Source of the DNA: JAYWDA01 sp043747555
GTDB lineage: Bacteria > Bdellovibrionota > Bdellovibrionia > Bdellovibrionales > Bdellovibrionaceae
Length of the DNA stretch: 64,000 nt
Assembly: GCA_043747555.1 (NCBI GenBank)
Contig: JAYTOY010000020.1
Span: 124,001 to 188,000 of the forward strand
Reading direction: 5' to 3'
Shown in pieces: positions 1 to 9,225 of the stretch (within the stretch, counting starts at the first letter, position 1; every line of letters starts with the position of its first letter). The notes below the pieces were generated by a model that saw nothing but the letters and a program-made list of their open reading frames with translations, was not told the DNA's origin and searched no databases. The translations under genes and the position numbers were made by a program.

Positions 1-93
1 GAGTGTGACAAAAACCCCCGAGCTCGTAGTGCTAAGCTACGAGTTTTTGTAAAGGATGTTCAGGATGAACCCCGAGAATCTGAAATCTATTAA
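1..93 (+). CDS. rsmH: RsmH (MraW) 16S rRNA methyltransferase, C-terminal end only
   Basis: Frame 1 is open from the first base to a TAA at 91-93 and gives the last 30 residues of a protein. The string NPRARSAKLR is the conserved C-terminal motif of RsmH, the enzyme that N4-methylates C1402 of 16S rRNA. The gene normally sits just before ftsL in dcw clusters, and here its end overlaps the ftsL start by 29 bases, so the two are almost certainly co-transcribed. The 5' part lies outside the window. Confidence 0.85.
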   Translation, partial: ECDKNPRARSAKLRVFVKDVQDEPRESEIY

Positions 94-373
94 ACCTTTT
101 GTCAGCTTACTGCTGATTATTGGATCCCTGTTGTTATTAGTTTTTCTGCGTATGGAAGAGCGTCGCCTTGGATACGAAATATTAAAAGCAACTTCAGAGT
201 ATAAAAAATTAGTCGATCAAAAAAGAGGCTATGAAATCGTCTTAGCCAAGGTCACTCGGCCCCAACTCTTAGATTCTTGGGCTCAAAGAAAAATGACCCT
301 TAAAAAAATTGAAGCCAATCAAATCATCCATTTATCGATCGAGGGCGGCTCTTTTTCTAGGAAGGAAATGTAA
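65..373 (+). CDS. ftsL: FtsL-like cell division protein
   Basis: A 102-residue bitopic protein: a short cytoplasmic N-terminus, one hydrophobic segment at about residues 11-28, then a charged helical periplasmic part rich in Lys/Glu, as in FtsL. FtsL pairs with FtsB and FtsQ and activates FtsW/FtsI at the septum. An in-frame ATG also occurs at 56, but the AAAGGA at 51-56 is correctly spaced only for the ATG at 65, so that start is preferred. Sequence conservation of FtsL is poor; the call rests on size, topology and position between rsmH and ftsI. It ends directly before the ftsI start codon. Confidence 0.75.
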   Translation: MNPENLKSIKPFVSLLLIIGSLLLLVFLRMEERRLGYEILKATSEYKKLVDQKRGYEIVLAKVTRPQLLDSWAQRKMTLKKIEANQIIHLSIEGGSFSRKEM

Positions 374-2335
374 TTGAAAAAAAGAATTATATTTACTTTC
401 GCCATCATTACTTTTTTTTGGTCAGTTTTAATATTACGTGCGTTTTTTATTCAAGTTTTTCCAAATGAGAAATTAACACAGCTTAAGCAAAAGCAATTTC
501 AAACAGTTGTAAAACTTGAGGGTCGTCGGGGCGCAATTTTGGATCGCAATGGGCGTGATCTCGCCTTGTCGACGCCGGCATTTTCTTTGTTCGCTGATCC
601 AAAATTGATTCTTAAAAAAAAATCAGCAGCCAGCCTTCTTGCCAAAGAACTGGGTGTTAGCTTCGAAGGTATTTACACAAAAATTAAAGATCCGAATAGA
701 CGATTTGTGTGGATCCAGCGGCGAATTACCCGTGAAAAAGCAGATCGAATTAAAAGCTGGGAATTAAAAGGCCTTTCATTTGTTGAAGAGTGGAAACGCG
801 TTTACCCCAATGAAACTTTACTAGCTCCGACGCTCGGGTTTGTTGGGCAGGACGGGCAGGGGCTTGAGGGAATCGAATTACAATTTGATGCCCTCCTACA
901 AGGTAATAGCAAAAAATTAAATGTCCGCCGAGATGCGCGGGGTCGACCTCTTATGACAGATGGGATGATCTTTGCTGATAATCCTGATGGGCAAGATGTT
1001 AAGTTAACGATTGATGCAGAAATTCAGTATGCGCTTGAAAATGAACTAATAGCAGCAGTCAAAAATTTTGATGCTGATTCGGCAGTAGGAATTGTGCTGG
1101 AGGCCTCAACCTCTGCCATTCGTGCGATGGCCAGTGTTCCGGGATTTGATGCAAATCAAGCTTTGACAACAAAAGCTGAACTGCGACGCAATCGTGCCCT
1201 GACAGATACGTTTGAACCGGGATCAACAATTAAAACTTTCGTGGTTGCAGCCGCTTTAAAAGACAAAAAATTACAGCCGAACAGCAAATATTTTTGTGAA
1301 AACGGCAGCTTCAAAGTCGCTGATCGAATTATCCGTGAAGCCGATTCCCATCACAGTTTTGGCTGGCTGACGGTGCCAGAAATTTTAGCTTATTCATCTA
1401 ATATTGGAGCGGCAAAGATTGCTTTTGAGATGGGGGAAGAAAAAATTCGTGAATCTCTTATGGATTTTGGATTTTCGCAAAAACTGGGTGTTGAGATGCC
1501 CGGTGAAGCCAAAGGTGTTTTACAAAGCTTGCCTTGGAATAAGCATCTATTAAGTAACGTTTCTTTCGGGCAAGGTATGTCCGTGTCGGCTTTACAAATT
1601 GCGAATGCCTATGCCGTTATTGCCAACGGTGGCTGGCTTAATAAGCCCTACATTGTGGAATCTGTTAGAAATTCAGATTCGGGAGAGCTGACAGAATTTC
1701 AAACGCAACATTTGAAAAAAGTTTTATCTCCAGACCAAGCCGCAAACATGCGCCTCATGCTGACATCAATCACTCAGCCTGGTGGCACTGGCATTAATGC
1801 ACAGGTGAACGGTTTCCTCGTGGCTGGAAAAACAGGGACAGCTCAAAAAGTCAGTGGCAAGTCCCGAGACTATACGAATGGCGCTTACATTTCTAGTTTT
1901 GCAGGATTTATTCCTGCCAGTGATCCAAAGTTTGTGATCTTTATTGCGGTCGACCAGCCCAGAAAAGCTTATTATGGCGCTCAAGTGGCAGCACCTATTT
2001 TTTCTAAGATTGCATCTTATGCTGCTCGTAAAGACGGCCTAGCGCCGACTTTACTCAGTGAGCTGGCCGTCAAAAATAAGCCAAAAAATAAAATTGAAAA
2101 AAATGAAAGTTTTAGCAACTTCAGAACATTGCAGGAAATTTCAGATAAAGGTCAGATTAAAAATTTATCGACAGTTCCAGATTTAAAAGGCCTTAGCCTT
2201 CGTGAAGTGTTACGGCAAGTCGGCGGATCTGATATAAAAATTAATATTCATGGCCAGGGCGTTGTTTCTTCGACATCTCCTGCGGCCGGTGAAGCGGTGA
2301 ATGATCGTAGCGAAATTCAAGTGTTCCTAGAATGA
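374..2335 (+). CDS. ftsI: FtsI/PBP3-type septal transpeptidase with a C-terminal PASTA domain
   Basis: Class B penicillin-binding protein of 653 residues that cross-links septal peptidoglycan. One N-terminal membrane anchor (about residues 4-24) precedes a PBP dimerisation domain and a transpeptidase domain. The catalytic motifs are visible: STIK with the nucleophile at S284, SSN at 341-343 and KTG at 486-488. The last 55 or so residues (VPDLKGLSLREVLR onward) form a single PASTA domain. The start is TTG at 374, immediately after the ftsL stop, with AAGGAA six bases upstream. Its last bases overlap the next gene by four bases. Confidence 0.95.
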   Translation: MKKRIIFTFAIITFFWSVLILRAFFIQVFPNEKLTQLKQKQFQTVVKLEGRRGAILDRNGRDLALSTPAFSLFADPKLILKKKSAASLLAKELGVSFEGIYTKIKDPNRRFVWIQRRITREKADRIKSWELKGLSFVEEWKRVYPNETLLAPTLGFVGQDGQGLEGIELQFDALLQGNSKKLNVRRDARGRPLMTDGMIFADNPDGQDVKLTIDAEIQYALENELIAAVKNFDADSAVGIVLEASTSAIRAMASVPGFDANQALTTKAELRRNRALTDTFEPGSTIKTFVVAAALKDKKLQPNSKYFCENGSFKVADRIIREADSHHSFGWLTVPEILAYSSNIGAAKIAFEMGEEKIRESLMDFGFSQKLGVEMPGEAKGVLQSLPWNKHLLSNVSFGQGMSVSALQIANAYAVIANGGWLNKPYIVESVRNSDSGELTEFQTQHLKKVLSPDQAANMRLMLTSITQPGGTGINAQVNGFLVAGKTGTAQKVSGKSRDYTNGAYISSFAGFIPASDPKFVIFIAVDQPRKAYYGAQVAAPIFSKIASYAARKDGLAPTLLSELAVKNKPKNKIEKNESFSNFRTLQEISDKGQIKNLSTVPDLKGLSLREVLRQVGGSDIKINIHGQGVVSSTSPAAGEAVNDRSEIQVFLE

Positions 2336-2955
2336 TTCTTTCCCTGACTCAGGCGCGCCCCCTTGAAGATTATGACTTAAGTCTTCTGACCGAGGCCGAG
2401 TTCGAACATATTGAAAGATCCAAGTTACCTCTTTTGCAAGGCTTGCGTGCGCATTCGTGTTTCGAATTAAGAAAAATGGCTGGTGTCTTTTCGAAAGAAG
2501 CAGCGGTCCTACGCAGCGAAAAGGGGGCGCCCTATTTTGCGAAATTAGATTACAATATTTCAATTTCCCACAAAGATAATTTCTGCTGGTTGGGTTTGGT
2601 GCAAAAGCCTGGAATCATCGGTGTTGATATAGAAAAAATTGTGCAGTCTGATTCGGCAGCTAAAATGTTTAAGCATGTCGCCACTGATTTTGAAAAAGAG
2701 CAATTTCATAGTTTAACTGAGCATTATTCGAAGGAAGTCTACTTAACGATTTTGTGGAGTCTTAAAGAGTCCTTATATAAATGTGAAAATGCGAATCATA
2801 ATAACGTCAGTTTTTTGATAGATCCTTTTCAAGCAACAGCAAGTCTACATTTTGGGACGGGCTGCCCCCTAGAAAAATTATGGGCGGGCCGAAAAATTCA
2901 AATAAAATTCACGATTCAAAAGTCCTTCGTCTGCAGCAGCATTTACATTATTTAA
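2332..2955 (+). CDS. 4'-phosphopantetheinyl transferase superfamily protein
   Basis: A 207-residue protein with the Sfp/EntD-type signature: ISISHKDN at 76-83, GVDIEKI at 97-103 (metal ligands D99 and E101) and WSLKESLYK at 142-150. Such enzymes move the phosphopantetheine arm of CoA onto a serine of carrier proteins. The ATG overlaps the ftsI stop in an ATGA arrangement, so it is translationally coupled to the cell-wall operon, an unusual place for this family. It may serve fatty-acid ACP or a polyketide/peptide carrier elsewhere in the genome; the substrate cannot be told from sequence. It ends tail-to-tail with the minus-strand esterase, overlapping by four bases. Confidence 0.85.
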   Translation: MILSLTQARPLEDYDLSLLTEAEFEHIERSKLPLLQGLRAHSCFELRKMAGVFSKEAAVLRSEKGAPYFAKLDYNISISHKDNFCWLGLVQKPGIIGVDIEKIVQSDSAAKMFKHVATDFEKEQFHSLTEHYSKEVYLTILWSLKESLYKCENANHNNVSFLIDPFQATASLHFGTGCPLEKLWAGRKIQIKFTIQKSFVCSSIYII

Positions 2956-3668
2956 ACTGGGCGAAGTAAACTCTTCAAATAGTCAGCTGTCCCCAGAATA
3001 ACCTGGGGCGGAATTTCGTGACCGCCATTGAAGGTGATCATTTTCCCTTTCATTCCAATCGACTGTAAGAAGCTATCAAGCCGTTGCCCATTTTTTAAAC
3101 TTAAAACCGTATCATTGGTGCCATGACTTAGAAAAAAAGTTGGATGTGGATTTTCCGTTAAGCGGCTTTGAAACTCTTCTGATTTTGCACGCTCTTTCCA
3201 TTCATTCTTATTAATAAGTGCACTGGACCAAACAAAAAGGCCCATCGGAGATTGTGGAGCATGTAAATAAATATCAACCGCCAGCATGGCGCCTTGGCTG
3301 AAGCCACCTAAGATCACTTTATTCCAGGGAACCTTTAATGATTCTATCGCCGCCAAAACTTTGTGCCTGGAAGCCACCGCTTGTGGCGAAGCTTCTAAAC
3401 TTATATCCCTTTCAAGGCCTTGAGCAGCGTCTTTTTGGATTTGTTCAATATTAATATTCCACCAGGCACGGCCGGTCCAGCCGGGGCCAATTGGAACCTC
3501 TAGTGGTCCTTGGGGGAAAATCCAATTTAAAGGATATTGGGCGGGAATCATCTCATTCAGAGGAAACAAGTCAAAGGCATCTGCACCGTAACCATGAAAA
3601 ACCACGACCCAAGGGGCGTTTCCGTCTTTAAAGGCATCCTGGGCGTTCAAAGTTCCAAACTTGCGCAT
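2952..3668 (-). CDS. Serine esterase of the phospholipase/carboxylesterase family
   Basis: An alpha/beta hydrolase of 238 residues. HGYGAD near residue 25 forms the oxyanion-hole strand, GFSQG (122-126) carries nucleophile S124, and GTNDTV and GGHEIP supply D186 and H217. This matches the YpfH/EstB/acyl-protein thioesterase group, which hydrolyses short esters or thioesters. No signal peptide is seen, so it is probably cytoplasmic. It lies on the opposite strand to every neighbour and splits the dcw cluster between the transferase gene and murE. Its start codon is 46 bases from the murE start, divergent. The physiological substrate is unknown. Confidence 0.85.
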   Translation of the reverse strand: MRKFGTLNAQDAFKDGNAPWVVVFHGYGADAFDLFPLNEMIPAQYPLNWIFPQGPLEVPIGPGWTGRAWWNINIEQIQKDAAQGLERDISLEASPQAVASRHKVLAAIESLKVPWNKVILGGFSQGAMLAVDIYLHAPQSPMGLFVWSSALINKNEWKERAKSEEFQSRLTENPHPTFFLSHGTNDTVLSLKNGQRLDSFLQSIGMKGKMITFNGGHEIPPQVILGTADYLKSLLRPV

Positions 3669-3679
3669 AATGTCCTCGT

Positions 3680-3708
3680 TTGCTCAATTATTTTTCTACT
3701 CATACGAT
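3680..3708 (+). promoter_or_regulatory. Possible sigma70-type promoter for murE
   Basis: TTGCTC (3680-3685) and TACGAT (3703-3708) are separated by 17 bases in the short divergent gap between the esterase and murE. A promoter here would restart plus-strand transcription after the antisense gene. The predicted start point falls at or next to the murE ATG at 3715, giving a leaderless or nearly leaderless message. The match is imperfect and untested. Confidence 0.3.
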
Positions 3709-3714
3709 AATGAG

Positions 3715-5208
3715 ATGAAGTTACAACATCTTTTTGCAGTTTTCCCAGGTCTTCCTGAGGAAAAAATGAGCAGCCTCGAAGTCAGCGGACTTTTTCAAGA
3801 TGCTCGCGCGGTTGTGCCGGGCAGTGTTTTTGTGGCTGTCCGTGGACAAAAATTCAATGGTCATGATTTTTTAAAAGAAGCCGTGCAAAAAGGGGCCAGC
3901 GCTTTAGTGCTAGAAAAAAAATCTCAGGTGCCAGCCGATTTTAGCGGATTTGTTTTAGAGGTTCCTGATTCAAGACAAGCCCTTGATATTTTAGCCAGTC
4001 GTTATTATTGGGATCCCGGTCAGGAATTGTTTTGTGTTGGCGTCACCGGCACAAACGGTAAAACTTCGATCACTTATTTAGTCGAATCAATTCTCAATCA
4101 TGCCGGTCACCGAACCGGCGTGATGGGAACTGTGAATCATCATTTGGGCGAAAAAGTTTTCCCAACAGAAATGACAACGCCCGATCCGATTTCTTTACAA
4201 AGACGTTTGAAGGAATTTAAAGAATTGGGTGCAACCGCCGTCGCTTTAGAAATCTCTAGCCACGCGCTGGATCAGAAAAGGGCCGACAGTGTTCCTTTTA
4301 ATGCTGTGGTTTATTCTAACCTGACACGAGATCATCTGGATTACCACACCACCATGGAAAATTATTTTAAAGCGAAGCAAAGACTATTCACAGATTTAAT
4401 GGAAAACTCACCCAAGTTTCCAACATTTGCAGTTGTGAATATTGCAGACTCATGGGGTCGAAAACTTTTGGTGCATGAGAAAACAGAGCTTCTGACCTAT
4501 GGGACTAAAGATTCTGATTTGCGCTTTGAAATTTTGGAAGTCAATTTTTCTTACACGCGTTTTAAATTGATCGCGCCGTGGGGTAAGAGTGAAGTTAAAT
4601 TGCCATTATGTGGGACTCATAATGTATTGAACGCTTTAGCCGCCGTCGGCGTTGGAGTCGCAGCAGGAATCAAGTGGGATTTAATTTTAAAAGGTCTTGA
4701 GAATTTTTCTGGAATTCCAGGACGACTGCAAATGGTACCAAACATTCATGATCGCCATGTCTTGATTGATTATGCTCATTCGCCAGATGCATTGGAAAAT
4801 GTTTTGAAAGCTCTATCCCAAGTTCGTAAGGCGCGAAAAAGTAAAAGCAAAATTCAACTTGTCTTCGGCTGCGGTGGCGATCGAGATAAGGGCAAGCGCC
4901 CGCTGATGGCCGCCATCGCTTTAAAATATGCAGATCATGTCATTGTCACGTCAGATAATCCACGCACTGAAGATCCTGAGCAAATTATCAGAGATGTCAT
5001 GACAGGAATTTCTACGATCCATCAAAATCGTATTCACGCCAACGTCGATCGTGCTTCGGCCATTATTGATGCCGTGAAAAATTCGAAAGCTGACGATGTC
5101 ATACTGATCGCAGGAAAAGGCCATGAAGATTATCAAATTATTGGAGCTGAAAAAAAACCCTTCAGTGACTTTCAATCAGCCCAGCAAGCTCTTAAGGAGT
5201 TAACATGA
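3715..5208 (+). CDS. murE: MurE, UDP-MurNAc-tripeptide ligase (meso-DAP type)
   Basis: A 497-residue Mur ligase that adds the third amino acid to UDP-MurNAc-L-Ala-D-Glu in the cytoplasm. The ATP loop TGTNGKT is at 111-117 and DNPR at 414-417 is the signature of enzymes that bind meso-diaminopimelate rather than lysine. Start choice: the frame is open upstream to a TTG at 3661 and an ATG at 3670, but these would overlap or abut the divergent esterase start. The ATG at 3715 gives the normal family N-terminus. The stop overlaps murF by four bases (ATGA). Confidence 0.93.
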   Translation: MKLQHLFAVFPGLPEEKMSSLEVSGLFQDARAVVPGSVFVAVRGQKFNGHDFLKEAVQKGASALVLEKKSQVPADFSGFVLEVPDSRQALDILASRYYWDPGQELFCVGVTGTNGKTSITYLVESILNHAGHRTGVMGTVNHHLGEKVFPTEMTTPDPISLQRRLKEFKELGATAVALEISSHALDQKRADSVPFNAVVYSNLTRDHLDYHTTMENYFKAKQRLFTDLMENSPKFPTFAVVNIADSWGRKLLVHEKTELLTYGTKDSDLRFEILEVNFSYTRFKLIAPWGKSEVKLPLCGTHNVLNALAAVGVGVAAGIKWDLILKGLENFSGIPGRLQMVPNIHDRHVLIDYAHSPDALENVLKALSQVRKARKSKSKIQLVFGCGGDRDKGKRPLMAAIALKYADHVIVTSDNPRTEDPEQIIRDVMTGISTIHQNRIHANVDRASAIIDAVKNSKADDVILIAGKGHEDYQIIGAEKKPFSDFQSAQQALKELT

Positions 5209-6629
5209 AAAACTTTGAGCTCAGTTTTATTTTACAAGCTACTGGGGGAACCGCTTTAAGCCAGCCGAACTCGAATTTCAAAAGCGTCGGCACCGACACC
5301 CGAAAAGATATGACCGGCCAACTTTTCTTGGCTTTAAAGGGCGAGCAGTTCGATGCCCACCAATTTGTAATGCAAGCGATTCAACAAGGTGCGGCCGGAG
5401 TTTTAGTTCATGAAATCAGCCCCGAGTTGGCAGCACTTAAAACGCAGGTCACAATTATTAAAGTTGATGACACGTTGGCAGCCCTTCAAGACCTTGCTAA
5501 GGCCATTCGTCGGAAACTGAAGACAAAGATCATTGCTCTGACCGGCTCTAATGGAAAAACCACCACGAAAGAATTCACGGCAGCCATTTTAGAAACTCAA
5601 TTCAAGGTGCATTACAGCAAGGGCTCGTTTAACAATCACTGGGGTTTACCATTTTCATTGCTGGACCTTGAAGCCGAGCATGAAGTTGCAGTGCTTGAAA
5701 TGGGGATGAATCATTCCAATGAAATTACCCGCCTTGTGGAAATCGCAGAGCCCGACATTGTGGTTTGCACCACCGTCGGAATGGCTCACATAGAGCACTT
5801 TGGAAGCCAACAAGGAATTGCAAAAGCGAAGGAAGAAATCTATGAGTTTTCTCCGGCCTTAGCGACTCGAGTCTACAATATTGACGATCCTATGACTCGG
5901 AAAATGTGGGAGCGCGGGCAGTCGCGTTTTATCGAGGCAACGATTTTAACTTTTTCAAATCAAGATTCCAAAGCGGATTTATTTTTACAATATGTTTCGA
6001 TGTCTCTGACCGAGCTGACAGTGAAAGGACATATTTTAGGAATTGAAGGAAATGCCACCATTCCAGTTTTTGGTCGGCAGAATTTAGTGAATCTGGCAGC
6101 GGCGGCCACTTTGGCTTTGGCGGCCGGTATGGAGCCTCAAGAAATTTGGCCGGCTCTTGAAAAATGTCGCACCAATTGGGGTCGCAATCAGTTGCTGAAT
6201 TTAAAATCAGGCGCCCGAATGATTTTTGATGGCTACAACGCAAATCCAGACAGTATGAAAGCCCTGATTGAAAACGTTAAAAACATTCAAACCAAAGGTC
6301 GAAAGATTGGTGTCTTTGGTCAGATGCTAGAGCTGGGTGATTTTTCTTCAGGCTTTCATCAAGAGGTGGCAGAAGTCATCGGGCAAGCTGGTTTTGATTC
6401 AATCTATTTTATCGGTGCTGATGCCGAAGCATTTCGTCGCGGTCTCAAAAATGTCGGAAACAACAGCAAGCATTCGATTTGGCCCGAATTCAGATTAGAA
6501 ATGTCTGAGGAGCTGACTCATGAAGCAAAGCGCGGTGATTTAGTGGTTGTCAAAGGGTCGCGAGGAATGAAGCTTGAGCGGTTTGTTCTGCCGTGCCAGC
6601 CTGAAGGTTTTACTTTAAAAAAAGAATAA
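5205..6629 (+). CDS. murF: MurF, UDP-MurNAc-tripeptide D-Ala-D-Ala ligase
   Basis: Mur ligase of 474 residues that completes the UDP-MurNAc-pentapeptide. The ATP-binding loop TGSNGKT is at 113-119, followed by the typical SFNNHWGLP and EMGMNHSNEI segments of MurF and a C-terminal GQMLELGD motif. It is coupled to murE by a four-base overlap with AAGGAG just upstream. There is a 67-base gap before mraY. Confidence 0.93.
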   Translation: MKNFELSFILQATGGTALSQPNSNFKSVGTDTRKDMTGQLFLALKGEQFDAHQFVMQAIQQGAAGVLVHEISPELAALKTQVTIIKVDDTLAALQDLAKAIRRKLKTKIIALTGSNGKTTTKEFTAAILETQFKVHYSKGSFNNHWGLPFSLLDLEAEHEVAVLEMGMNHSNEITRLVEIAEPDIVVCTTVGMAHIEHFGSQQGIAKAKEEIYEFSPALATRVYNIDDPMTRKMWERGQSRFIEATILTFSNQDSKADLFLQYVSMSLTELTVKGHILGIEGNATIPVFGRQNLVNLAAAATLALAAGMEPQEIWPALEKCRTNWGRNQLLNLKSGARMIFDGYNANPDSMKALIENVKNIQTKGRKIGVFGQMLELGDFSSGFHQEVAEVIGQAGFDSIYFIGADAEAFRRGLKNVGNNSKHSIWPEFRLEMSEELTHEAKRGDLVVVKGSRGMKLERFVLPCQPEGFTLKKE

Positions 6630-6696
6630 TAATATCGTACACTTATCAATATCTTCTTGATTTCGACAAAGGCTTTATGATACTCCATCAAGCCTG

Positions 6697-7773
6697 ATGT
6701 TATACCAATGGCTTTACTCGCTCTCGTCTGAATATTCTGCTTTCAATGTTTTTCGCTATATCACGGTAAGAACTTTCATTTCATTTTTCACCGCTTTTTC
6801 GCTGTGCTTGATTTGGGGTCCTTATTTTATTCAGCGACTTCGCGAAAAACATTTTGGTCAATCCATCCGCGAAGACGGTCCTGAAACTCACAAAAAGAAG
6901 TCGGGCACTCCTACGATGGGCGGCGGACTTATTTTAATGAGCACGCTGATCCCTTGCTTAATGTGGATTGATATCGGTAATCCATTAGTGTGGGCGGTTC
7001 TTTTTATCACTTGGGGTTTTGGCGGCATTGGTTACATCGACGATTATCTAAAGGTCAGCAAAAAAAACACAAAAGGCCTTTCAGGAAAATTGCGTTTAGC
7101 AGGTGAATTTTTAATTTCTGGTTTAGCTATCTTATTCCTCATTCATTATCACGACCTTTCAACCGTCGTCAGTCTTCCGTTTGTAAAATCCGTATCCTTT
7201 GATCTAGGATTGGGCTATGTCGTTTTCGCAAGTCTTGTCGTCGTGGGAACTGCCAACGCGGTGAATTTAACTGACGGACTTGATGGTTTGGCGATTGTTC
7301 CTGTGATGATTTCTGCAGCTACTTTAGGGCTTTTTGCGTACATCACCGGACACTTAGGCATAGCCACTTATTTGCAAATTCCGCATGTCAGTGGCGCTGG
7401 AGAATTAGCTCCTGTCGCAGCCGCTATCGTTGCCGCCAGTCTTGGGTTTTTATGGTTTAATTCTTATCCCGCGCAAGTTTTTATGGGGGATGTGGGATCC
7501 CTAAGTTTGGGCGGTTTTCTAGGCGCGATGGCCGTGCTCACGCACAATGAACTTTTAATGCTTTTATTAGGTGGAGTTTTTGTCGTCGAAGCGTTGAGTG
7601 TTATTTCGCAAGTGATTTCATTTAAATTGACCGGCAAACGAATTTTTAAGATGGCGCCGATTCATCATCATTTTGAACTTAAAGGTATGACAGAAACAAA
7701 AATCATTGTGCGATTTTGGATCATTTCGATTCTTCTTGCTGTTTTAAGTTTAGCGACTTTGAAATTGAGGTAA
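6697..7773 (+). CDS. mraY: MraY, phospho-MurNAc-pentapeptide transferase
   Basis: A 358-residue integral membrane enzyme, about ten hydrophobic helices, that transfers phospho-MurNAc-pentapeptide to undecaprenyl phosphate to give lipid I. Family motifs seen are GYIDDYLK, NLTDGLDG, FMGDVGSLSLGG and the HHHFEL loop near the C-terminus (APIHHHFELKG), which form the Mg/UDP site. The gap after murF has a weak promoter-like pair (TTGATT at 6657, GATACT at 6679, spacing 16), not strong enough to list separately. It is followed after three bases by murD. Confidence 0.95.
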   Translation: MLYQWLYSLSSEYSAFNVFRYITVRTFISFFTAFSLCLIWGPYFIQRLREKHFGQSIREDGPETHKKKSGTPTMGGGLILMSTLIPCLMWIDIGNPLVWAVLFITWGFGGIGYIDDYLKVSKKNTKGLSGKLRLAGEFLISGLAILFLIHYHDLSTVVSLPFVKSVSFDLGLGYVVFASLVVVGTANAVNLTDGLDGLAIVPVMISAATLGLFAYITGHLGIATYLQIPHVSGAGELAPVAAAIVAASLGFLWFNSYPAQVFMGDVGSLSLGGFLGAMAVLTHNELLMLLLGGVFVVEALSVISQVISFKLTGKRIFKMAPIHHHFELKGMTETKIIVRFWIISILLAVLSLATLKLR

Positions 7774-7776
7774 TGT

Positions 7777-9162
7777 ATGTGGAAAGAACTGAGTGATCTA
7801 AAAGATAAAAGAGTTTTGATTGTAGGTCTTGGAAAAACAGGTGTGTCTTTGGCTCATTTTCTAACTGAAAATGGTGCTTTAGTGACTGTTTCTGATCACA
7901 AATCAAAGCCAGAGCTTTCTGTTCCCCTTGAGCAATTAGATGGTTTAAATATTAAATATGAACTGGGTTCTCACAGCCCAAAAACATTTTTGGTCCAAGA
8001 TCTGGTCATCTTAAGCCCCGGGGTTCCGTCGAACTTAAAGATTTTTGATTATGCCAGATCTCAGGGTGTAAAAATCACGGGCGAGTTTGAATTCGCAGCT
8101 GGATTTATTAAAGAGCCTATCATCGGTCTGACGGGAACCAATGGTAAAACAACTGTGGCTAGATTAATTGAAGCGATGCTGAACCAATCAGATATCAAAG
8201 CCTGGGTGGGCGGCGCCAACGAAAGGCCTTTAACTGATTATTTACGTTACAAAGAAGCCGCTAAAGTTGTGATCGCCGAAGTTTCAAGTTTTATGTTAGA
8301 ACATTGCGATAGCTTTAGCCCGCTGAATATCGTTTTCACAAACTTAGCTGAAAACCATTTGGATCGTTACAGGTCTATGGAAGAGTACGTCAACGCGAAA
8401 CGAAGAATTTTTAAAAACACGGTGCAGGGGACTACGTCAGTGCTAAATGCTGATGATAATGCAGTCGTTGAGTTAGCCCGTGATCCATCAGTGCAACGTG
8501 GACGAATTTTTTACTTCTCTCGAAAAGCGGCTCTGGAACCGCAAATTATGAATATTGGTGGGGCTGTTAATATCGGTCAAGAAATCCGAGTTCGAACAGG
8601 GCCTGATATTGAAACTTTCAATGTTGCTAAAGTAAGAATGCGTGGACGTCATAACATTGAAAATATTATGGCGGCGATTTTGGCGGCGCGCGAGCATGGC
8701 GCCAAGCACGATGCGATTCAATCAGTGATTGATAATTTTAAAAACATTCCTCATCGAATTGAATATGTTCTTAAAGCAGGTGGCGTGCAGTTCTTCAATG
8801 ACTCAAAAGCCACTAATGTTCATGCGATGATGCGCGCTTTGGACACCTTTGATGAGAATATTATTCTCATTGCTGGCGGAAAAGACACCAATCTTAATTT
8901 CGAGCCCCTGCGAAATATGGTGAAGAAAAAAGTGAAAACTTTGATTTTGGTCGGCGAGGCCAAAGAGCGTATTAATCGCGACCTTGGTGACTTCAGCGAA
9001 ACCTTCTTGATCGGGACCTTTGAAGAGGCCGTTTTGATTGCTTACCAAAAGTCTAGGATCGGGGACATCGTTTTGCTCTCTCCGGGCTGTTCAAGCTTCG
9101 ATATGTTTGACAGTTTTGAAGAGAGAGGCGACTATTTTAAGGAAATCGTTAGGAAATTCTGA
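7777..9162 (+). CDS. murD: MurD, UDP-MurNAc-L-alanine:D-glutamate ligase
   Basis: A 461-residue Mur ligase with N-terminal Rossmann-like UDP domain (VLIVGLGKTG), the ATP loop LTGTNGKTT near residue 113 and the NDSKATNVHA motif typical of MurD. GAGG overlapping the mraY end provides the ribosome site. Adds D-Glu to UDP-MurNAc-L-Ala in the cytoplasm. Confidence 0.94.
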   Translation: MWKELSDLKDKRVLIVGLGKTGVSLAHFLTENGALVTVSDHKSKPELSVPLEQLDGLNIKYELGSHSPKTFLVQDLVILSPGVPSNLKIFDYARSQGVKITGEFEFAAGFIKEPIIGLTGTNGKTTVARLIEAMLNQSDIKAWVGGANERPLTDYLRYKEAAKVVIAEVSSFMLEHCDSFSPLNIVFTNLAENHLDRYRSMEEYVNAKRRIFKNTVQGTTSVLNADDNAVVELARDPSVQRGRIFYFSRKAALEPQIMNIGGAVNIGQEIRVRTGPDIETFNVAKVRMRGRHNIENIMAAILAAREHGAKHDAIQSVIDNFKNIPHRIEYVLKAGGVQFFNDSKATNVHAMMRALDTFDENIILIAGGKDTNLNFEPLRNMVKKKVKTLILVGEAKERINRDLGDFSETFLIGTFEEAVLIAYQKSRIGDIVLLSPGCSSFDMFDSFEERGDYFKEIVRKF

Positions 9163-9225
9163 GATCATAAATAACGATCTTAGTTCGCTGGTTAGCTGAG
9201 TTGTGTCTGTTCCAAGGAGGGAGCC

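Noticed and set aside
23..48. Hairpin CTCGTAG/CTACGAG followed by TTTTT, looking like a terminator before ftsL
   Set aside because: It lies inside the end of the rsmH coding frame, over the conserved SAKLR codons, and stopping transcription here would cut the dcw operon. It is better explained by codon content; weak attenuation cannot be excluded.
6657..6684. Promoter in the murF-mraY gap
   Set aside because: The two boxes are poor matches with 16-base spacing; mraY is adequately explained by read-through from murF.
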